A DNA stretch of 64,000 nt, from assembly GCA_965198025.1 (NCBI GenBank), contig OZ240237.1, positions 1,054,001 to 1,118,000 of the forward strand, in the 5' to 3' direction. This DNA comes from CAYWWM01 sp965198025 (GTDB taxonomy: Bacteria; Acidobacteriota; Terriglobia; 2-12-FULL-54-10). This document shows, one piece after another, positions 53,031-62,573 of the stretch. A program made the translations under genes and the position numbers. Every line of letters starts with the position of its first letter. Positions within the stretch are counted from its first letter, which is position 1. The notes below the pieces were generated by a model. The model saw only the letters and a list, made by a program, of their open reading frames with translations. It was not told the DNA's origin and did not search any database.

Positions 53031-53405
53031 CTATTCAGCGCCCTGGGTGAGGACCTCGCCGCCGGGTCCGACCAGATTGCGGATGCTGCAAATCTTGCTG
53101 CCGTCTTTGGCCGGCGCGCAGGTCACCGTGATCGCATCGCCCGGTTGCAGCGTCTTGGTGTTCCAGCCCGCCCGATACAGCCGCTGCGGCGGCGCCGAGC
53201 CCGCCTTCCAGATCTCTTTGGCCCCGCTCGCGGTCGTCGTCTCGAACACCACCTGCACGTGCGGGTTGGTGAACAGGAACTCGGTGACGGTCCCTTGGAA
53301 GGTGACCGGATTCTCGCGGTCATAGATCGAGCCGGCGTGATGCGCCCAGGCCACGCTCGACAGCAGCACTGCTCCCACCCCCAGCGCAAACAGCTTCGTC
53401 TTCAT
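53031..53405 (-). CDS. DUF6152-type secreted protein, second copy
   Basis: 124 residues: signal peptide (LFALGVGAVLLSSVAWA) then HHAGSIYDRENPVTFQGTV, the same start as the DUF6152 protein at 34762. The later NPHVQVVFE and GDAITVTCAPAKDG also agree. The ATG at 53405 follows an AAAGGAGG. It contains two cysteines in the last third (TCAPA and ICSIRN) that the other copy lacks. Function unknown. Confidence 0.8.
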   Translation of the reverse strand: MKTKLFALGVGAVLLSSVAWAHHAGSIYDRENPVTFQGTVTEFLFTNPHVQVVFETTTASGAKEIWKAGSAPPQRLYRAGWNTKTLQPGDAITVTCAPAKDGSKICSIRNLVGPGGEVLTQGAE

Positions 53406-53520
53406 AAGTGTGAGTCCTCCTTTTGCGGGCGATCCAGGCAAATCCGCGCGTTTCCAGACCCGCATAGCCCAATTGTACCACAGAATCCATTGGGATGGGA
53501 GCAACCGGCTCCGACGATCG

Positions 53521-54636
53521 TCAGCGTTGGATCCGAACGGAGGCGGAATTGCGTTCCCAAGTCCCGACCGGCGCGATAATCAATCGCTCGATGATGTCCA
53601 TGACCGTGAAACGATGGCTGCGACGGTCGTTCTCGAGCGTGACCGCCGAGGTCGAGACGACCACTAAGTCGAGTTCCGGAACGAGGAAGATGAATTGTCC
53701 GCCGAATCCCCAGGCATAGGGGGCCTGATAGCCGGCCATGTTGCGAATCCACCAGCCGTAGCCGTAGAAGCGGTCTGCTTCCCGGCGCGAGCGGACGCGA
53801 GGACGCAGGGACTCCCGGACCCATTCCGCGGGAATGACCTGTCGGTCATCGTGCCTTCCATGACGGAGATACATCTCGCCAAACGCCATCATCTGCCGGG
53901 GCGTGAGTAGCATGTCGTTGCCGCCGAAATAGATTCCCTGGGGGTCCTGGGGCCAGCGGGCCAGCTGGAAGCCCAGCGGGTCACCGAGCCCTTCCTGGGC
54001 GAACTCCCAGGTACTCTTTCCGGTTGCTTTGGTCAGAATCGCCGACAGGAGATGCGTATTTCCTGTGCTATACACCATAGCCGTGCCCGGCCAAGTCACA
54101 AACGGCCGGCTGAGGATGTGCTGCACCCAGTTCCGGCTGTGTACCCATCTCCCATAATTGCGGTTGCTAGTCGTTTCCAGCCCGGAGCGCATGGAGAGCA
54201 GGTCCTCGAGTGTAATTTCCGCTTTCCGGGGATAACCGTTTTCTTTCGGAAGCTCAGCCAGTTGTGGAAAGAAGGAGGAAATCGGCTCGCCCAGAGCATC
54301 CAGGAAACCCCTCTGGATGGCTATCCCCACAAGGGCCGAAATGACGCTCTTCGATGCGGACTTGATGTTGGTCGGTCTCGTGGGCCGCGCCCCGTTGTAA
54401 TAGCGCTCAAAGACCAGGTTGCTTCCGTGGCTGACCAGCAGACTGCGCAGACGCGGGAGCCGGGATGCTTCCTGAGAGGCTGCTTCAAAGATATCTTCAG
54501 GCGGGGAGGTGAGTTGCTGGGTCTCGCTGGCCCAGACCCAGGCCGTGGCGATGAACGACAGCGCCACCGTGGCGGCAATCGAAACCGCACGGAACAGTTG
54601 CAATTGCCGGAGGGGGCGGCGAAATCGCTTCCGCAT
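53521..54636 (-). CDS. exported serine hydrolase (class C beta-lactamase-like)
   Basis: 371 residues with a signal or anchor (AVSIAATVALSFIATAWVWA). Active-site S-x-x-K is SASK (Ser93, Lys96). The second motif reads YST (Tyr189) in place of Y-x-N. The third is a GFGG where KTG would be. FERYYNGARPTRPTNIKS and LLSMRSGLE fit esterase-like members rather than true beta-lactamases. The substrate is unknown, perhaps a peptide or ester. Confidence 0.8.
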   Translation of the reverse strand: MRKRFRRPLRQLQLFRAVSIAATVALSFIATAWVWASETQQLTSPPEDIFEAASQEASRLPRLRSLLVSHGSNLVFERYYNGARPTRPTNIKSASKSVISALVGIAIQRGFLDALGEPISSFFPQLAELPKENGYPRKAEITLEDLLSMRSGLETTSNRNYGRWVHSRNWVQHILSRPFVTWPGTAMVYSTGNTHLLSAILTKATGKSTWEFAQEGLGDPLGFQLARWPQDPQGIYFGGNDMLLTPRQMMAFGEMYLRHGRHDDRQVIPAEWVRESLRPRVRSRREADRFYGYGWWIRNMAGYQAPYAWGFGGQFIFLVPELDLVVVSTSAVTLENDRRSHRFTVMDIIERLIIAPVGTWERNSASVRIQR

Positions 54637-54822
54637 AAGTTGCCGATTATACCAAACCGCTTTATCCTGGAAACAGGAATTGATGGATTTGTCGGAGCTG
54701 GATATCGCTCGAGACCATCGCAGGCGGTCCAGTCATTCCCATGACAACTCCGTGATTCTGGCGAAACTTTTTCGATATTTCAGGTTGACCCGTAAGAGGA
54801 GGCAATGCTCTAATACTTGCGC

Positions 54823-56400
54823 ATGTCCCAGCAAACACGCCTATCTGTAGTGGTACTTTGTTTCGGGCTGATTTCCGCGGCCAAGTTTTGCCTCCTGGTC
54901 TGGAACTTCTTGCCGGTGAGGGAGTTTCGAGCAACGGAATTCGAGCCACTCCCGGTGGTGGCGGCCGAGCCTGACGTACAACTGCTGATGGAAACGATCC
55001 CCATCGGCCGCGGCGACACACTGGGCGACCTGCTGACACGCCGAGGAGTGGACCCGGACACGCGAACGCACCTGATCTCCGCGATTGGGGAAGAGCATGA
55101 AATCCTAACGATCCAAGCGGGGTCGCACCTCGTGATCGGCCGCTCACCGCTCGGGACCGTCGAGTCACTGGAATACGCCATTGACCCGGACCGCAAATTG
55201 TCACTGGCCCGCACAAACGGAGCCTACGTTGCTAACGTCGTGGAGATTCCGGGCACGATCCGGCCGGTTCGCATTTGCGGCACCCTGCAAAGCTCGTTGT
55301 TCGAAAGCATCGAAAAAGCCGGCGAGCGGCCGGAGCTGGCTTTTCAGATCGCCGATATCTTTGCTTCGAGCCTGGACTTCTACACGGACCCCCGCCAGGG
55401 CGACTTGTTCTGCCTGCTGGTGGAAAAGAAGGAGTACGGTGGGGTGCGTTCGCCGACCTACGAGAAGATTCTGGCCGCCACCTATAACAACGCCGGCAGG
55501 CTTCATGACGCATATTTGTTTCCAGACGAGGATGGCGCGCTGCGGTATTATTCCTCCAGCGGCGAGTCCTTGCAGGCGGATTTTCTTCGGTCCCCGCTGC
55601 GGTTTCAAGCGAGGGTAAGCTCGCGCTTCTCACCACGCCGCTTTCACCCGATTCTTAGGCGTTACCGCCCGCACTTGGGAAGCGACTACGCGGCCCCCGC
55701 AGGGACGCCGGTGCAGGCAGTCGCCAGCGGACACGTGGTGTTTTCCGGCATGATGGGTGGGGCGGGGAACCTCGTGACGATCAAGCATCCCGGCGGTTAT
55801 GAAACGCAGTACTTGCATCTGTCCCGGCGCTTGGTCCGGAGAGGAGAACGCGTGGTGCAGGGCCAGCAAATCGGTCTGGTAGGCTCCACCGGATTGGCCA
55901 CCGGCCCGCACCTCGATTTCCGGATTCGCAGGAACGACCGCTTTATGGATTTTGAGGGGCTGAAACTTCCGCTTGGGCCGAAGATTCCCGGGGATCGGAT
56001 GTTGGAATTTCAACTTGCTCGCGACCGTTTTTCCGGCTTATGGACGCGAGTTCGCCTCTCGCCACCACCATGGTGGCTGGCAGTGCCTCACCCGCAGCCG
56101 CCCAGCCCACACCCTAGAGCCGAGTTGCATTCAGGTTCGTTTTCACCGTCGCACGAACGGCGCGCGAAGACGTCGGTCCGTTCTCATAAGAAAGCGACTC
56201 TCCCGACACCGATGTTCGGGTTTCGGTATTTTCGGTTCTTTCGTTTCTTTCGGTTCCTTCGACTCTCCCAATTCCGTGAAAAGTGGGGTAAACGCAACCC
56301 GAAACTCGGCCTCAATCTGCGCCGCGAAAGGGCAGGCACAAGTTTCCAGGAGCCTTCAGTTTGCAAGTGCGGTAAACTGGCGACAAAAGAAAGGAGCTGA
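54823..56400 (+). CDS. M23 family metallopeptidase with unusual C-terminal tail
   Basis: 525 residues. N-terminal membrane anchor (SVVVLCFGLISAAKFCLLV), an OapA/LysM-like region (about 60-130, IGRGDTLGDLLTRRGV), then the M23 lysostaphin-type domain (about 270-385) with zinc ligands in HLGSD (His284, Asp288) and HLDF (His363). It cuts peptidoglycan cross-links. From residue ~406 to the end the sequence is low-complexity Pro/Ser- and then Phe/Arg-rich, unlike the family, and runs to three bases before the next gene. AGAGGAGG is 20 bases upstream of the ATG. Confidence 0.8.
   Translation: MSQQTRLSVVVLCFGLISAAKFCLLVWNFLPVREFRATEFEPLPVVAAEPDVQLLMETIPIGRGDTLGDLLTRRGVDPDTRTHLISAIGEEHEILTIQAGSHLVIGRSPLGTVESLEYAIDPDRKLSLARTNGAYVANVVEIPGTIRPVRICGTLQSSLFESIEKAGERPELAFQIADIFASSLDFYTDPRQGDLFCLLVEKKEYGGVRSPTYEKILAATYNNAGRLHDAYLFPDEDGALRYYSSSGESLQADFLRSPLRFQARVSSRFSPRRFHPILRRYRPHLGSDYAAPAGTPVQAVASGHVVFSGMMGGAGNLVTIKHPGGYETQYLHLSRRLVRRGERVVQGQQIGLVGSTGLATGPHLDFRIRRNDRFMDFEGLKLPLGPKIPGDRMLEFQLARDRFSGLWTRVRLSPPPWWLAVPHPQPPSPHPRAELHSGSFSPSHERRAKTSVRSHKKATLPTPMFGFRYFRFFRFFRFLRLSQFREKWGKRNPKLGLNLRRERAGTSFQEPSVCKCGKLATKERS
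56216..56266 (+). repeat. short imperfect tandem repeat, TTTCGGTTC-like
   Basis: Repeated units such as TTTCGGTAT, TTTCGGTTC, TTTCGTTTC, TTTCGGTTC encode Phe-Arg-rich residues at the end of the M23 protein. A simple-sequence tract, probably from slippage. Confidence 0.5.
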
Positions 56401-56403
56401 GTC

Positions 56404-57525
56404 ATGAAGCGGATGATTATCACTCGAATGGTCTTCGGTTTGTTGGTTGCTGTCGTCATCGGAATGGGGCAAGGAGGCGCCGGGTCCGCATCGGCTCAAG
56501 ATGCACCGAGGTTCCGCGCGGAGCCAAACTGGCCGAAAATTCCGAATAACTGGCAGTTCGGGCAGGTGGCCAGCGTCTCTGTGGATGCGCAGGACCACGT
56601 CTGGGTGTTGCAGCGCCCGGGCACGCTGCCGCCTGAAGAGAAGGCCCGCGCGGCTCCGCCAGTGATCGAGTTTGATGCGGCCGGCAACTTCATCCAAGCC
56701 TGGGGCGGACCGGGTGACGGGTATGACTGGCCGAGCTCCGAACACGGTGTTTTTGTGGACCACAAAGGCTTTGTCTGGATCGGCGGCAACGGCGAGAACG
56801 ACCACCAGATCCTCAAGTTCACGAAGGACGGGGAGTTCGTGATGCAGATCGGCCGCGCGGGCCAAAGCAAAGGAAACGCCGACACTACGAACCTGAACCG
56901 GCCGGCGGATGCTTTCGTCCACGAACCAACGAATGAGCTGTTCGTGGCCGACGGCTACGGCAACCGCCGCATCATCGTGTTTGACGCCGACAGCGGGCGC
57001 TTCCAGCGAATGTGGGGCGCCTTCGGCAACGCTCCGACCGACGCTCCCCCGAACCCCGCCGACGCCGACGCGGACCCGAATGGCGCGCCACAGTTCGTGC
57101 AGCCGGTACATGCTGCTCGCGTGTCCCAAGATGGTCACGTCTATGTTTCGGACCGGGGCGGGAAGCGCGTGCAGGTGTTCTCACTGGACGGCGAATACAT
57201 CTCGCAGGTGTTCATCGGCCGAGAGTGCAAGGTCCCGGGGTGTGGCAACGGGACCACAGCCGCCAGCACGGCGTTCTCGACCGATCCCGAGCAACGCTTC
57301 CTGTACGTCGGCAACCGAAGCCAGGCCAAGGTTATGGTGTTCGAGCGCGAGTCGCTCGAACTCCTGCACACCTTCGGGCAATGGGGCTCTGCGCCCGGCG
57401 AGTTCGGGACGCTGCACCACATGGCGGCGGATTCGAAGGGGAACCTCTACGTCACGGAAGTCACGCCGCTGCGACCCGAAAACCGGCGCGTCCAGAAGTT
57501 CGTGTTTCTGGGGGTATCTCCCTAG
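56404..57525 (+). CDS. exported NHL-repeat beta-propeller protein
   Basis: 373 residues with a signal peptide (MVFGLLVAVVIGMGQGGAGSASAQ). NHL-type blades recur (VDAQDHVWVLQRPG, VDHKGFVWIGGNGEND, FVADGYGNRRIIVFDA, VSDRGGKRVQVFSLDG). The two-part layout resembles the lyase domain of peptidylglycine alpha-amidating monooxygenase, but without its catalytic set shown. A Pro/Asp-rich insert (ADADADPNG) sits near residue 220. AAAGGAG lies eight bases before the ATG. Confidence 0.8.
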   Translation: MKRMIITRMVFGLLVAVVIGMGQGGAGSASAQDAPRFRAEPNWPKIPNNWQFGQVASVSVDAQDHVWVLQRPGTLPPEEKARAAPPVIEFDAAGNFIQAWGGPGDGYDWPSSEHGVFVDHKGFVWIGGNGENDHQILKFTKDGEFVMQIGRAGQSKGNADTTNLNRPADAFVHEPTNELFVADGYGNRRIIVFDADSGRFQRMWGAFGNAPTDAPPNPADADADPNGAPQFVQPVHAARVSQDGHVYVSDRGGKRVQVFSLDGEYISQVFIGRECKVPGCGNGTTAASTAFSTDPEQRFLYVGNRSQAKVMVFERESLELLHTFGQWGSAPGEFGTLHHMAADSKGNLYVTEVTPLRPENRRVQKFVFLGVSP

Positions 57526-57619
57526 GTCCCGGATGCCGGTCCCGGCAGAGCCGGGAGGGGCATCTGCGAAACAGGCGCAGGCGCCTTGCCGCTTCACTCA
57601 TTGGCATGTTCAGTTCTTG

Positions 57620-59131
57620 TCAGATCCCCAGATAAGCGAGCCAAGGTATGCCGATCAGGATGTAAAGGCCAAAGTAAATCACTCCGAGGACGAAGCCGAG
57701 TCTCCAGAAGTCGCGACCGGGGATGTAGCCGCTGCCGTAGAAGATGGCTGCGGGCGCGGTGGCGTAGGCGGTCAGGATTCCCATCATGCCCAGCGACTGG
57801 CAGAGCAAGAGCGCCCAGGCAAGTGGCGTGACGCCCGGCACGGTGACGGCTACGCCCAAGAAGACCGGGAGCAGGGCGCTGACGTGGGCCGTCATGCCTG
57901 CGAAGAGATAGTGCAGAAAGAAGAACGCGCCCACTAGAAGGACAATCGAGACACCGGCACTGCGCCCCGCGAAACTCGGGGCGAGGGCCTGCCCCACCCA
58001 GTTTACGAATCGAGTTTCCGCCAGCCCACCGGCCAGCGTCACCAGCGTGGCCAGCCAGATCAGAATGTTCCAGGCTTCCTTGTTGGCGAGAATGTCCTCC
58101 CAGCGCACCACACCGAGAATCACCATCAGGACGCTGGCGAAGACGGCCGTGACCGTGGCGCTGGCGTAGCTGCCTCCGCCGATCCACATGGCGAGCGCCG
58201 CGGCTACCAGGACCAGCAGCACGGTTTCATTGCGTGTTATGGGGCCCATCGCGGCGAGTTCCTGGGCAGCCCAGCGCGGGGCGTCGGGCGACTCCTTGAT
58301 CTCGGGCGGATAGATCTTGTAGAGCAGGGCAGGCGTGAGCGCAAACAGGACGATCCCGGCGGGCGCGAAGGCCTTGAGCCAGACGGTCCAGGTAATGGCC
58401 ACGTCGATGGTGGACGCAACCAAGCCTACCGCCAGCACGTTCGCGGCCAGGGCCGTCATGAACATGCTGCTGGTGATGCACGTCGCCGCCAGTGCGGTGT
58501 AGAGGAGATAGGAGCCGATGCGCCGCGCGCTGGCGTCGTGCGGGTAGGAGGCGTAGATTTCGGGGATGTTGCGGATGACGGGGTAGATCGTCCCGCCGCT
58601 GCGCGCCGTGTTCGACGGCATGACCGGCGCGAGCGCGAGGTCAGCGAGAGCAACGGCGTAGCCAAGACCCAGCGTCCGTTTCCCGAGCAGGCGGATGAGC
58701 AGCAGCGCAATGCGCCGGCCAAGGCCGGATTTCGAATATCCGAGCGCGAAAACGAACGCGGCGAAGATCAGCCAGACCGTGCCGTTCGAGAAGCCGCTCA
58801 GGGCCCATTGCGTGGCCTCTTCGGGCGAATTGTGCACGACTCCCGTTATGGCAGCCGCCACAATCCCCAGCAACCCCACCGCCGCTTGTGGAATCGGCTC
58901 GGTAATGATTCCGGCCATCACTCCGGCAAACAGAGCGAAGTAGAGCCAGGCGTTTTCGGAAAGGCCATCGGGAACCGGCAGGAGCGCCAGCGTCCCGCAG
59001 ACGAGCAACGGAATCGCCGCCCGAGCCATGGGCCGCCAGTTGGCTCTCCGGGTTGGTTCAGCGGCGGCGGACTGCTTCAGCGTTGCCAAGGGGTCACTCC
59101 CATCCGGTTTTGCAGATTTAGTCGCGGTCAA
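57620..59131 (-). CDS. DASS family (SLC13-like) sodium/anion symporter
   Basis: 503 residues, about 11-12 membrane segments. LALAPVMPSNTARSGGTIYPV is the first conserved loop of the DASS family, with the SNT sodium/substrate motif. The second loop near FLHYLFAGMTAHVSALLPVF and CGTLALLPVPDGLSENAW at the start also fit. Most bacterial relatives carry dicarboxylates (malate, 2-oxoglutarate, succinate). The first 14 bases overlap the end of the threonine synthase gene, so the two are probably coupled. Confidence 0.85.
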   Translation of the reverse strand: MTATKSAKPDGSDPLATLKQSAAAEPTRRANWRPMARAAIPLLVCGTLALLPVPDGLSENAWLYFALFAGVMAGIITEPIPQAAVGLLGIVAAAITGVVHNSPEEATQWALSGFSNGTVWLIFAAFVFALGYSKSGLGRRIALLLIRLLGKRTLGLGYAVALADLALAPVMPSNTARSGGTIYPVIRNIPEIYASYPHDASARRIGSYLLYTALAATCITSSMFMTALAANVLAVGLVASTIDVAITWTVWLKAFAPAGIVLFALTPALLYKIYPPEIKESPDAPRWAAQELAAMGPITRNETVLLVLVAAALAMWIGGGSYASATVTAVFASVLMVILGVVRWEDILANKEAWNILIWLATLVTLAGGLAETRFVNWVGQALAPSFAGRSAGVSIVLLVGAFFFLHYLFAGMTAHVSALLPVFLGVAVTVPGVTPLAWALLLCQSLGMMGILTAYATAPAAIFYGSGYIPGRDFWRLGFVLGVIYFGLYILIGIPWLAYLGI

Positions 59132-60284
59132 GTACGTCGAGATACTTCAAGGCGCTGCCGGTGTTGAATAGCACCACGCGCTCTTCAGGATTGACCCAGC
59201 CGCGTGCGGCAAGCTGCCGCAGCCCGGCCACGGCGGCGCCGCCTTCTGGGGAAGAGAAGATGCCTTCGGACCGGGCCAGTTGCCGGACCCCGTCGAGGAT
59301 TTCCTCTTCGCTGACTGCCACGACAGTGCCTTTGCTGTCGCGTAGCGCGCGCAACATCAGGCGGTCACCCACGGCGCTGGGGACGCGCAAGCCGGCCGCG
59401 ATGGTCTCGGCGTTTTCCCACAGTTCGGCGCGCTCAGCCCCGCTCTCGAACGCACGCACGATGGGAGCGCAGCCGGCTGCCTGGACGGTGACCATGCGCG
59501 GGCGGCGCGAGTCAATCCAGCCCATTGCTTCCATCTCCTTGAAACTCTTCCACATGCCGACCAGGCCGGTGCCGCCGCCGGTGGGATAGATGATGACGTC
59601 GGGCAGTTCCCAGGCAAGCTGCTCGGCCAGGCGGTAACCCATGTACTTCTTGCCTTCGAGGCGGTAGGGCTCCTTGAGGGTCGAGAGATCGAACCAGCCA
59701 TGCTTCTTGCACTCCTCTCCAACCCGTTTGCCGGCGTCATTGATTCGTCCTTCCACTAATTCGACTTGCGCCCCGTAGTACTGGCACTCGGTTAGAAACG
59801 CCTTGGGAACGTCCTTGGGAAAGAAAACATGTGCCCGCAACCCGGCACGGGCCGAGTACGCGGCAGCAGCGCTTCCGGCATTGCCGGCTGATGGCAGCGC
59901 AACATCTTTCACGCCGAGCTCGGCGGCTCGCGAGACAGCCGCCGAGAAGCCCAGGTCTTTGAAAGCACCGGTCGGATTCAAGGCATCATTCTGAATGGAC
60001 AAGGCTTCGAGACCCAGGAGCCGTCCCAGCCGGTCCGCCCGCAGCAGCGGCGTCATGCCTTCACCCAATGTGACGATCCGTTCCGGTTCTCCCACGGGCA
60101 GCACGGCATGATACCGCCACAATCCATGCCCGGGCAGATGGGAGCGATCCATGTCGAGCGCCGCTTCCCCCAGCCGGTAACGGGCCAGGACCGGCCCGCC
60201 GCAAGGGCACAGATTGATGAGCGTGTCCTTTGGAAACGTGCGGGAACATGCCGAGCATTCCAGATGATCGAAGTATGAGAACAT
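59118..60284 (-). CDS. thrC: threonine synthase
   Basis: 388 residues, PLP fold II. The PLP lysine is in NPTGAFKDLG (Lys109), the phosphate-binding loop in SAGNAGSAAAAYSAR, and GGGTGLVGMWK follows. An N-terminal zinc-ribbon-like set of cysteines (Cys10, Cys13, Cys26, Cys28) matches one branch of threonine synthases. It converts O-phosphohomoserine to threonine. The overlap with a DASS transporter gene is unusual company. A threonine synthase-like dehydratase is a lesser possibility. Confidence 0.85.
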   Translation of the reverse strand: MFSYFDHLECSACSRTFPKDTLINLCPCGGPVLARYRLGEAALDMDRSHLPGHGLWRYHAVLPVGEPERIVTLGEGMTPLLRADRLGRLLGLEALSIQNDALNPTGAFKDLGFSAAVSRAAELGVKDVALPSAGNAGSAAAAYSARAGLRAHVFFPKDVPKAFLTECQYYGAQVELVEGRINDAGKRVGEECKKHGWFDLSTLKEPYRLEGKKYMGYRLAEQLAWELPDVIIYPTGGGTGLVGMWKSFKEMEAMGWIDSRRPRMVTVQAAGCAPIVRAFESGAERAELWENAETIAAGLRVPSAVGDRLMLRALRDSKGTVVAVSEEEILDGVRQLARSEGIFSSPEGGAAVAGLRQLAARGWVNPEERVVLFNTGSALKYLDVLDRD

Positions 60285-60345
60285 CCCAATTCTCCTCTCG
60301 GGCCCGTCGGGCCCACGGGAGAGAGTATAGTAGCAACGGGGAGCA

Positions 60346-60382
60346 GGGAATAGGGAATAGGGAATCGGAAATAGGGAGTGGC
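60346..60382 (+). repeat. GGGAATA-type heptamer repeat
   Basis: Three and a half imperfect copies of GGGAATA lie in the gap between thrC and the amidohydrolase, ahead of its GTG start. They may come from slippage. Confidence 0.5.
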
Positions 60383-60466
60383 GAAGTGCACGCAGATTCC
60401 GGCATCCGCATTCCGAATGGTGGAGCCGAACGGGCCTTTTCGGGAGAAAAACCGTGGAAGGGGCAA

Positions 60467-61873
60467 GTGAGTCGGTTGCGGACAGCGTGGCTGGCTGGTT
60501 TCATGTTGCTCGCCTCCATTGCGATTCTTCTAGTGCCGAATCGTGCGCAGTGGGTGCTGGGGCCGGGTTCCACCCTAGCCGTGACGGGTGGGACGCTGAT
60601 TGACGGCACGGGTAGCGGTCCCGTCCCCGGCTCGGTCGTGGTGATCGCAGGCGGCAGAATCCTTGCCGCCGGCCCTCGCGCCACCGTGGAAGTCCCCTCG
60701 AACGCAACCGTCCTTGATGCGCGCGGCAAGTGGGTCATCCCCGGGCTGATTGACGCGCACGTCCACTACTCGCAGTCCGGAGGACTCTACACGCGGCCCG
60801 ACGTGATCGACTTGCGCGAAATGGTGTCCTACGAGCGCGAGATGGACGGGATTCGCTCCCGACTGCTGGGCACTTTCCGGCGCTACCTCTGCAGTGGTGT
60901 TACCGCAACGGTGGACGTAGGCGGGCCGTTCTGGAACTTCGAGGTGCGCGATGTGGCGTCGCGAACGGCTCTTGCGCCTCGGATCGCGGTGGCGGGCCCT
61001 TTGGTCTCGACCTACGAGCCGCACATTCTGCCTCCGGATGATCCCGATGTGATCCTGGCTGAAAACCCGGAAGCCGCACGCGAGCTGGTGCGGCGCCAAC
61101 TGTCCGAGCGGCCCGACCTCGTCAAGGTCTGGTTCGTACTGGGGCCGGGCACCGTCCTCGGCGAGCTGGTGCCCACCGTTGAAGCCGCGATCACCGAAAG
61201 CCATGCAGGGAGAGTGCGCGCCGCAGTTCACGCCATGGAGCTCGAAACGGCGAAGGAGGCAGTTCGGGCCGGTGCGGACATTCTCGTCCACGGCGTTTCC
61301 GACCAGCCCGTGGATGAAGAGTTCATGCAAATGGTCCGGGACCGCGGCGTCATCTACACGACGACGCTCGGCGTATTCGAGGGATACGCGAAGGTTCTGA
61401 GCCAGCAGGTCACCATGACCGATGCGGACAGGACGTGTGGCGACCCGGCCGTGATCGGAACTTGGGACGACCTTGCAGAGATGGGCTATCCGCCGGGCTA
61501 CTTTGCGGGAGAGTCGCAGAGCTTGAGAATTGCCACGGAGAACCTGAAACGGATGCAGGACGTGGGTGTGATCATTGCAGCGGGTACCGACGCCGGAAAT
61601 ATCGGCACGCTCCACGGCCCGGCGGTGCACCGGGAGTTCGAGCTGATGGCCGCCGCCGGTCTTACACCGATGGAAATCCTGGTTGCCGCTACGAGCAAAG
61701 CCGCGCGGGTCTTTCACGGCGACCCGGAGATGGGCACGATTGCACCGGGCAAGCTGGCCGACTTGGTGATTCTCGATGCCGACCCTCTGGCCGACATCCG
61801 GAACGCGCGGCGGATCAATACCGTGATCAAGGCAGGCCGGGTCTTCGGACACGCAGCTCTGACAGCAAAGTAA
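60467..61873 (+). CDS. exported or membrane-anchored amidohydrolase family protein
   Basis: 468 residues. N-terminal membrane anchor or signal (AWLAGFMLLASIAILLV), then an imidazolonepropionase-like amidohydrolase: LIDGTGSGPVPG, GLIDAHVHYS with the first two metal ligands, VHAMELETAKEAVRAGADILVHG, and AAGTDAGNIG with the last Asp. The GTG at 60467 is chosen because the signal starts there and GGAAGGGG lies upstream; earlier in-frame starts (from 60230) run through the thrC promoter region and the heptamer repeat. Substrate is unknown; relatives hydrolyse dipeptides or carboxylates. Confidence 0.8.
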   Translation: MSRLRTAWLAGFMLLASIAILLVPNRAQWVLGPGSTLAVTGGTLIDGTGSGPVPGSVVVIAGGRILAAGPRATVEVPSNATVLDARGKWVIPGLIDAHVHYSQSGGLYTRPDVIDLREMVSYEREMDGIRSRLLGTFRRYLCSGVTATVDVGGPFWNFEVRDVASRTALAPRIAVAGPLVSTYEPHILPPDDPDVILAENPEAARELVRRQLSERPDLVKVWFVLGPGTVLGELVPTVEAAITESHAGRVRAAVHAMELETAKEAVRAGADILVHGVSDQPVDEEFMQMVRDRGVIYTTTLGVFEGYAKVLSQQVTMTDADRTCGDPAVIGTWDDLAEMGYPPGYFAGESQSLRIATENLKRMQDVGVIIAAGTDAGNIGTLHGPAVHREFELMAAAGLTPMEILVAATSKAARVFHGDPEMGTIAPGKLADLVILDADPLADIRNARRINTVIKAGRVFGHAALTAK

Positions 61874-61946
61874 GGCAGTTCGGATGTGATATTCTAAAAC
61901 CCGCATCGGCGGAAGAGTTGCTGAAATACACCTGAGGAGGAATGAA

Positions 61947-62573
61947 ATGACTCGTACTGTATCTGTTGCAGTGTTCACGCTGCTGGCGGCCGGATTGCTG
62001 CTGGCGCAGAGCCCGGCAGGGTGGATGCTGCGCGTGGATCGTAGCACCATGGCGTCGGACCCTGACGGCGCGGGCGACATCCAGTTTGTCACGATGGGAA
62101 CGGGATTTCATGCGACAAATCCTCAGGCGGCGGTGTATTGGAACCCGGCCAATACGGCCAGCGGCAATTATTCTCTCAAAGGAACCTTTACACTGGTGAG
62201 ACCCAGCAGCCACACGAACTACTACGGTCTGATTTTTGGCGGCGCCGAGCTCGGAGGAGCGGGGCAGAACTACATCTACTTTTTGGTTGGACAAGACGGA
62301 GCCTACATCGTCAAGCATCGCGCCGGAACGGCCACGCACGATATCGCCCGAGCGCCGAACCCTGCCGTGAGGCAGCCCGACTCCACGGGCAGGTCGACGA
62401 ACGCCCTGGAATTGCGCGTGATGGGGGACCGGATCGAGTACCTTGTCAACGGTACAACCGTGCATACGACACCGAAGACCGGCATGACCGCCCAGACCGA
62501 TGGCATCTACGGTCTTCGAGTCAATCACCTGCTGGAGGTCCACATCGACGACTTCGGTCTCACCCCGATGTAG
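61947..62573 (+). CDS. secreted concanavalin-like (DUF1080-type) protein
   Basis: 208 residues with a signal peptide (SVAVFTLLAAGLLLAQ). The rest looks like a beta-sandwich: ASGNYSLKGTFTLVRPSSHTN, YYGLIFGGAELGGAGQNYIY, LELRVMGDRIEYLVNG and GIYGLRVNHLLEVHIDDF, as in DUF1080 / laminin-G-like sugar-binding folds. Ligand unknown. GAGGAGGA precedes the ATG. The gap to the next gene holds a tRNA. Confidence 0.7.
   Translation: MTRTVSVAVFTLLAAGLLLAQSPAGWMLRVDRSTMASDPDGAGDIQFVTMGTGFHATNPQAAVYWNPANTASGNYSLKGTFTLVRPSSHTNYYGLIFGGAELGGAGQNYIYFLVGQDGAYIVKHRAGTATHDIARAPNPAVRQPDSTGRSTNALELRVMGDRIEYLVNGTTVHTTPKTGMTAQTDGIYGLRVNHLLEVHIDDFGLTPM

Noticed and set aside
54805..54813. ATG CTC TAA mini-frame before the M23 gene
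   Set aside because: In frame with the real start but closed at once; probably chance, though its Shine-Dalgarno spacing is better than that of the true ATG.
60346..60382. CRISPR-like repeat
   Set aside because: Heptamer repeats only, with no spacers of regular length.
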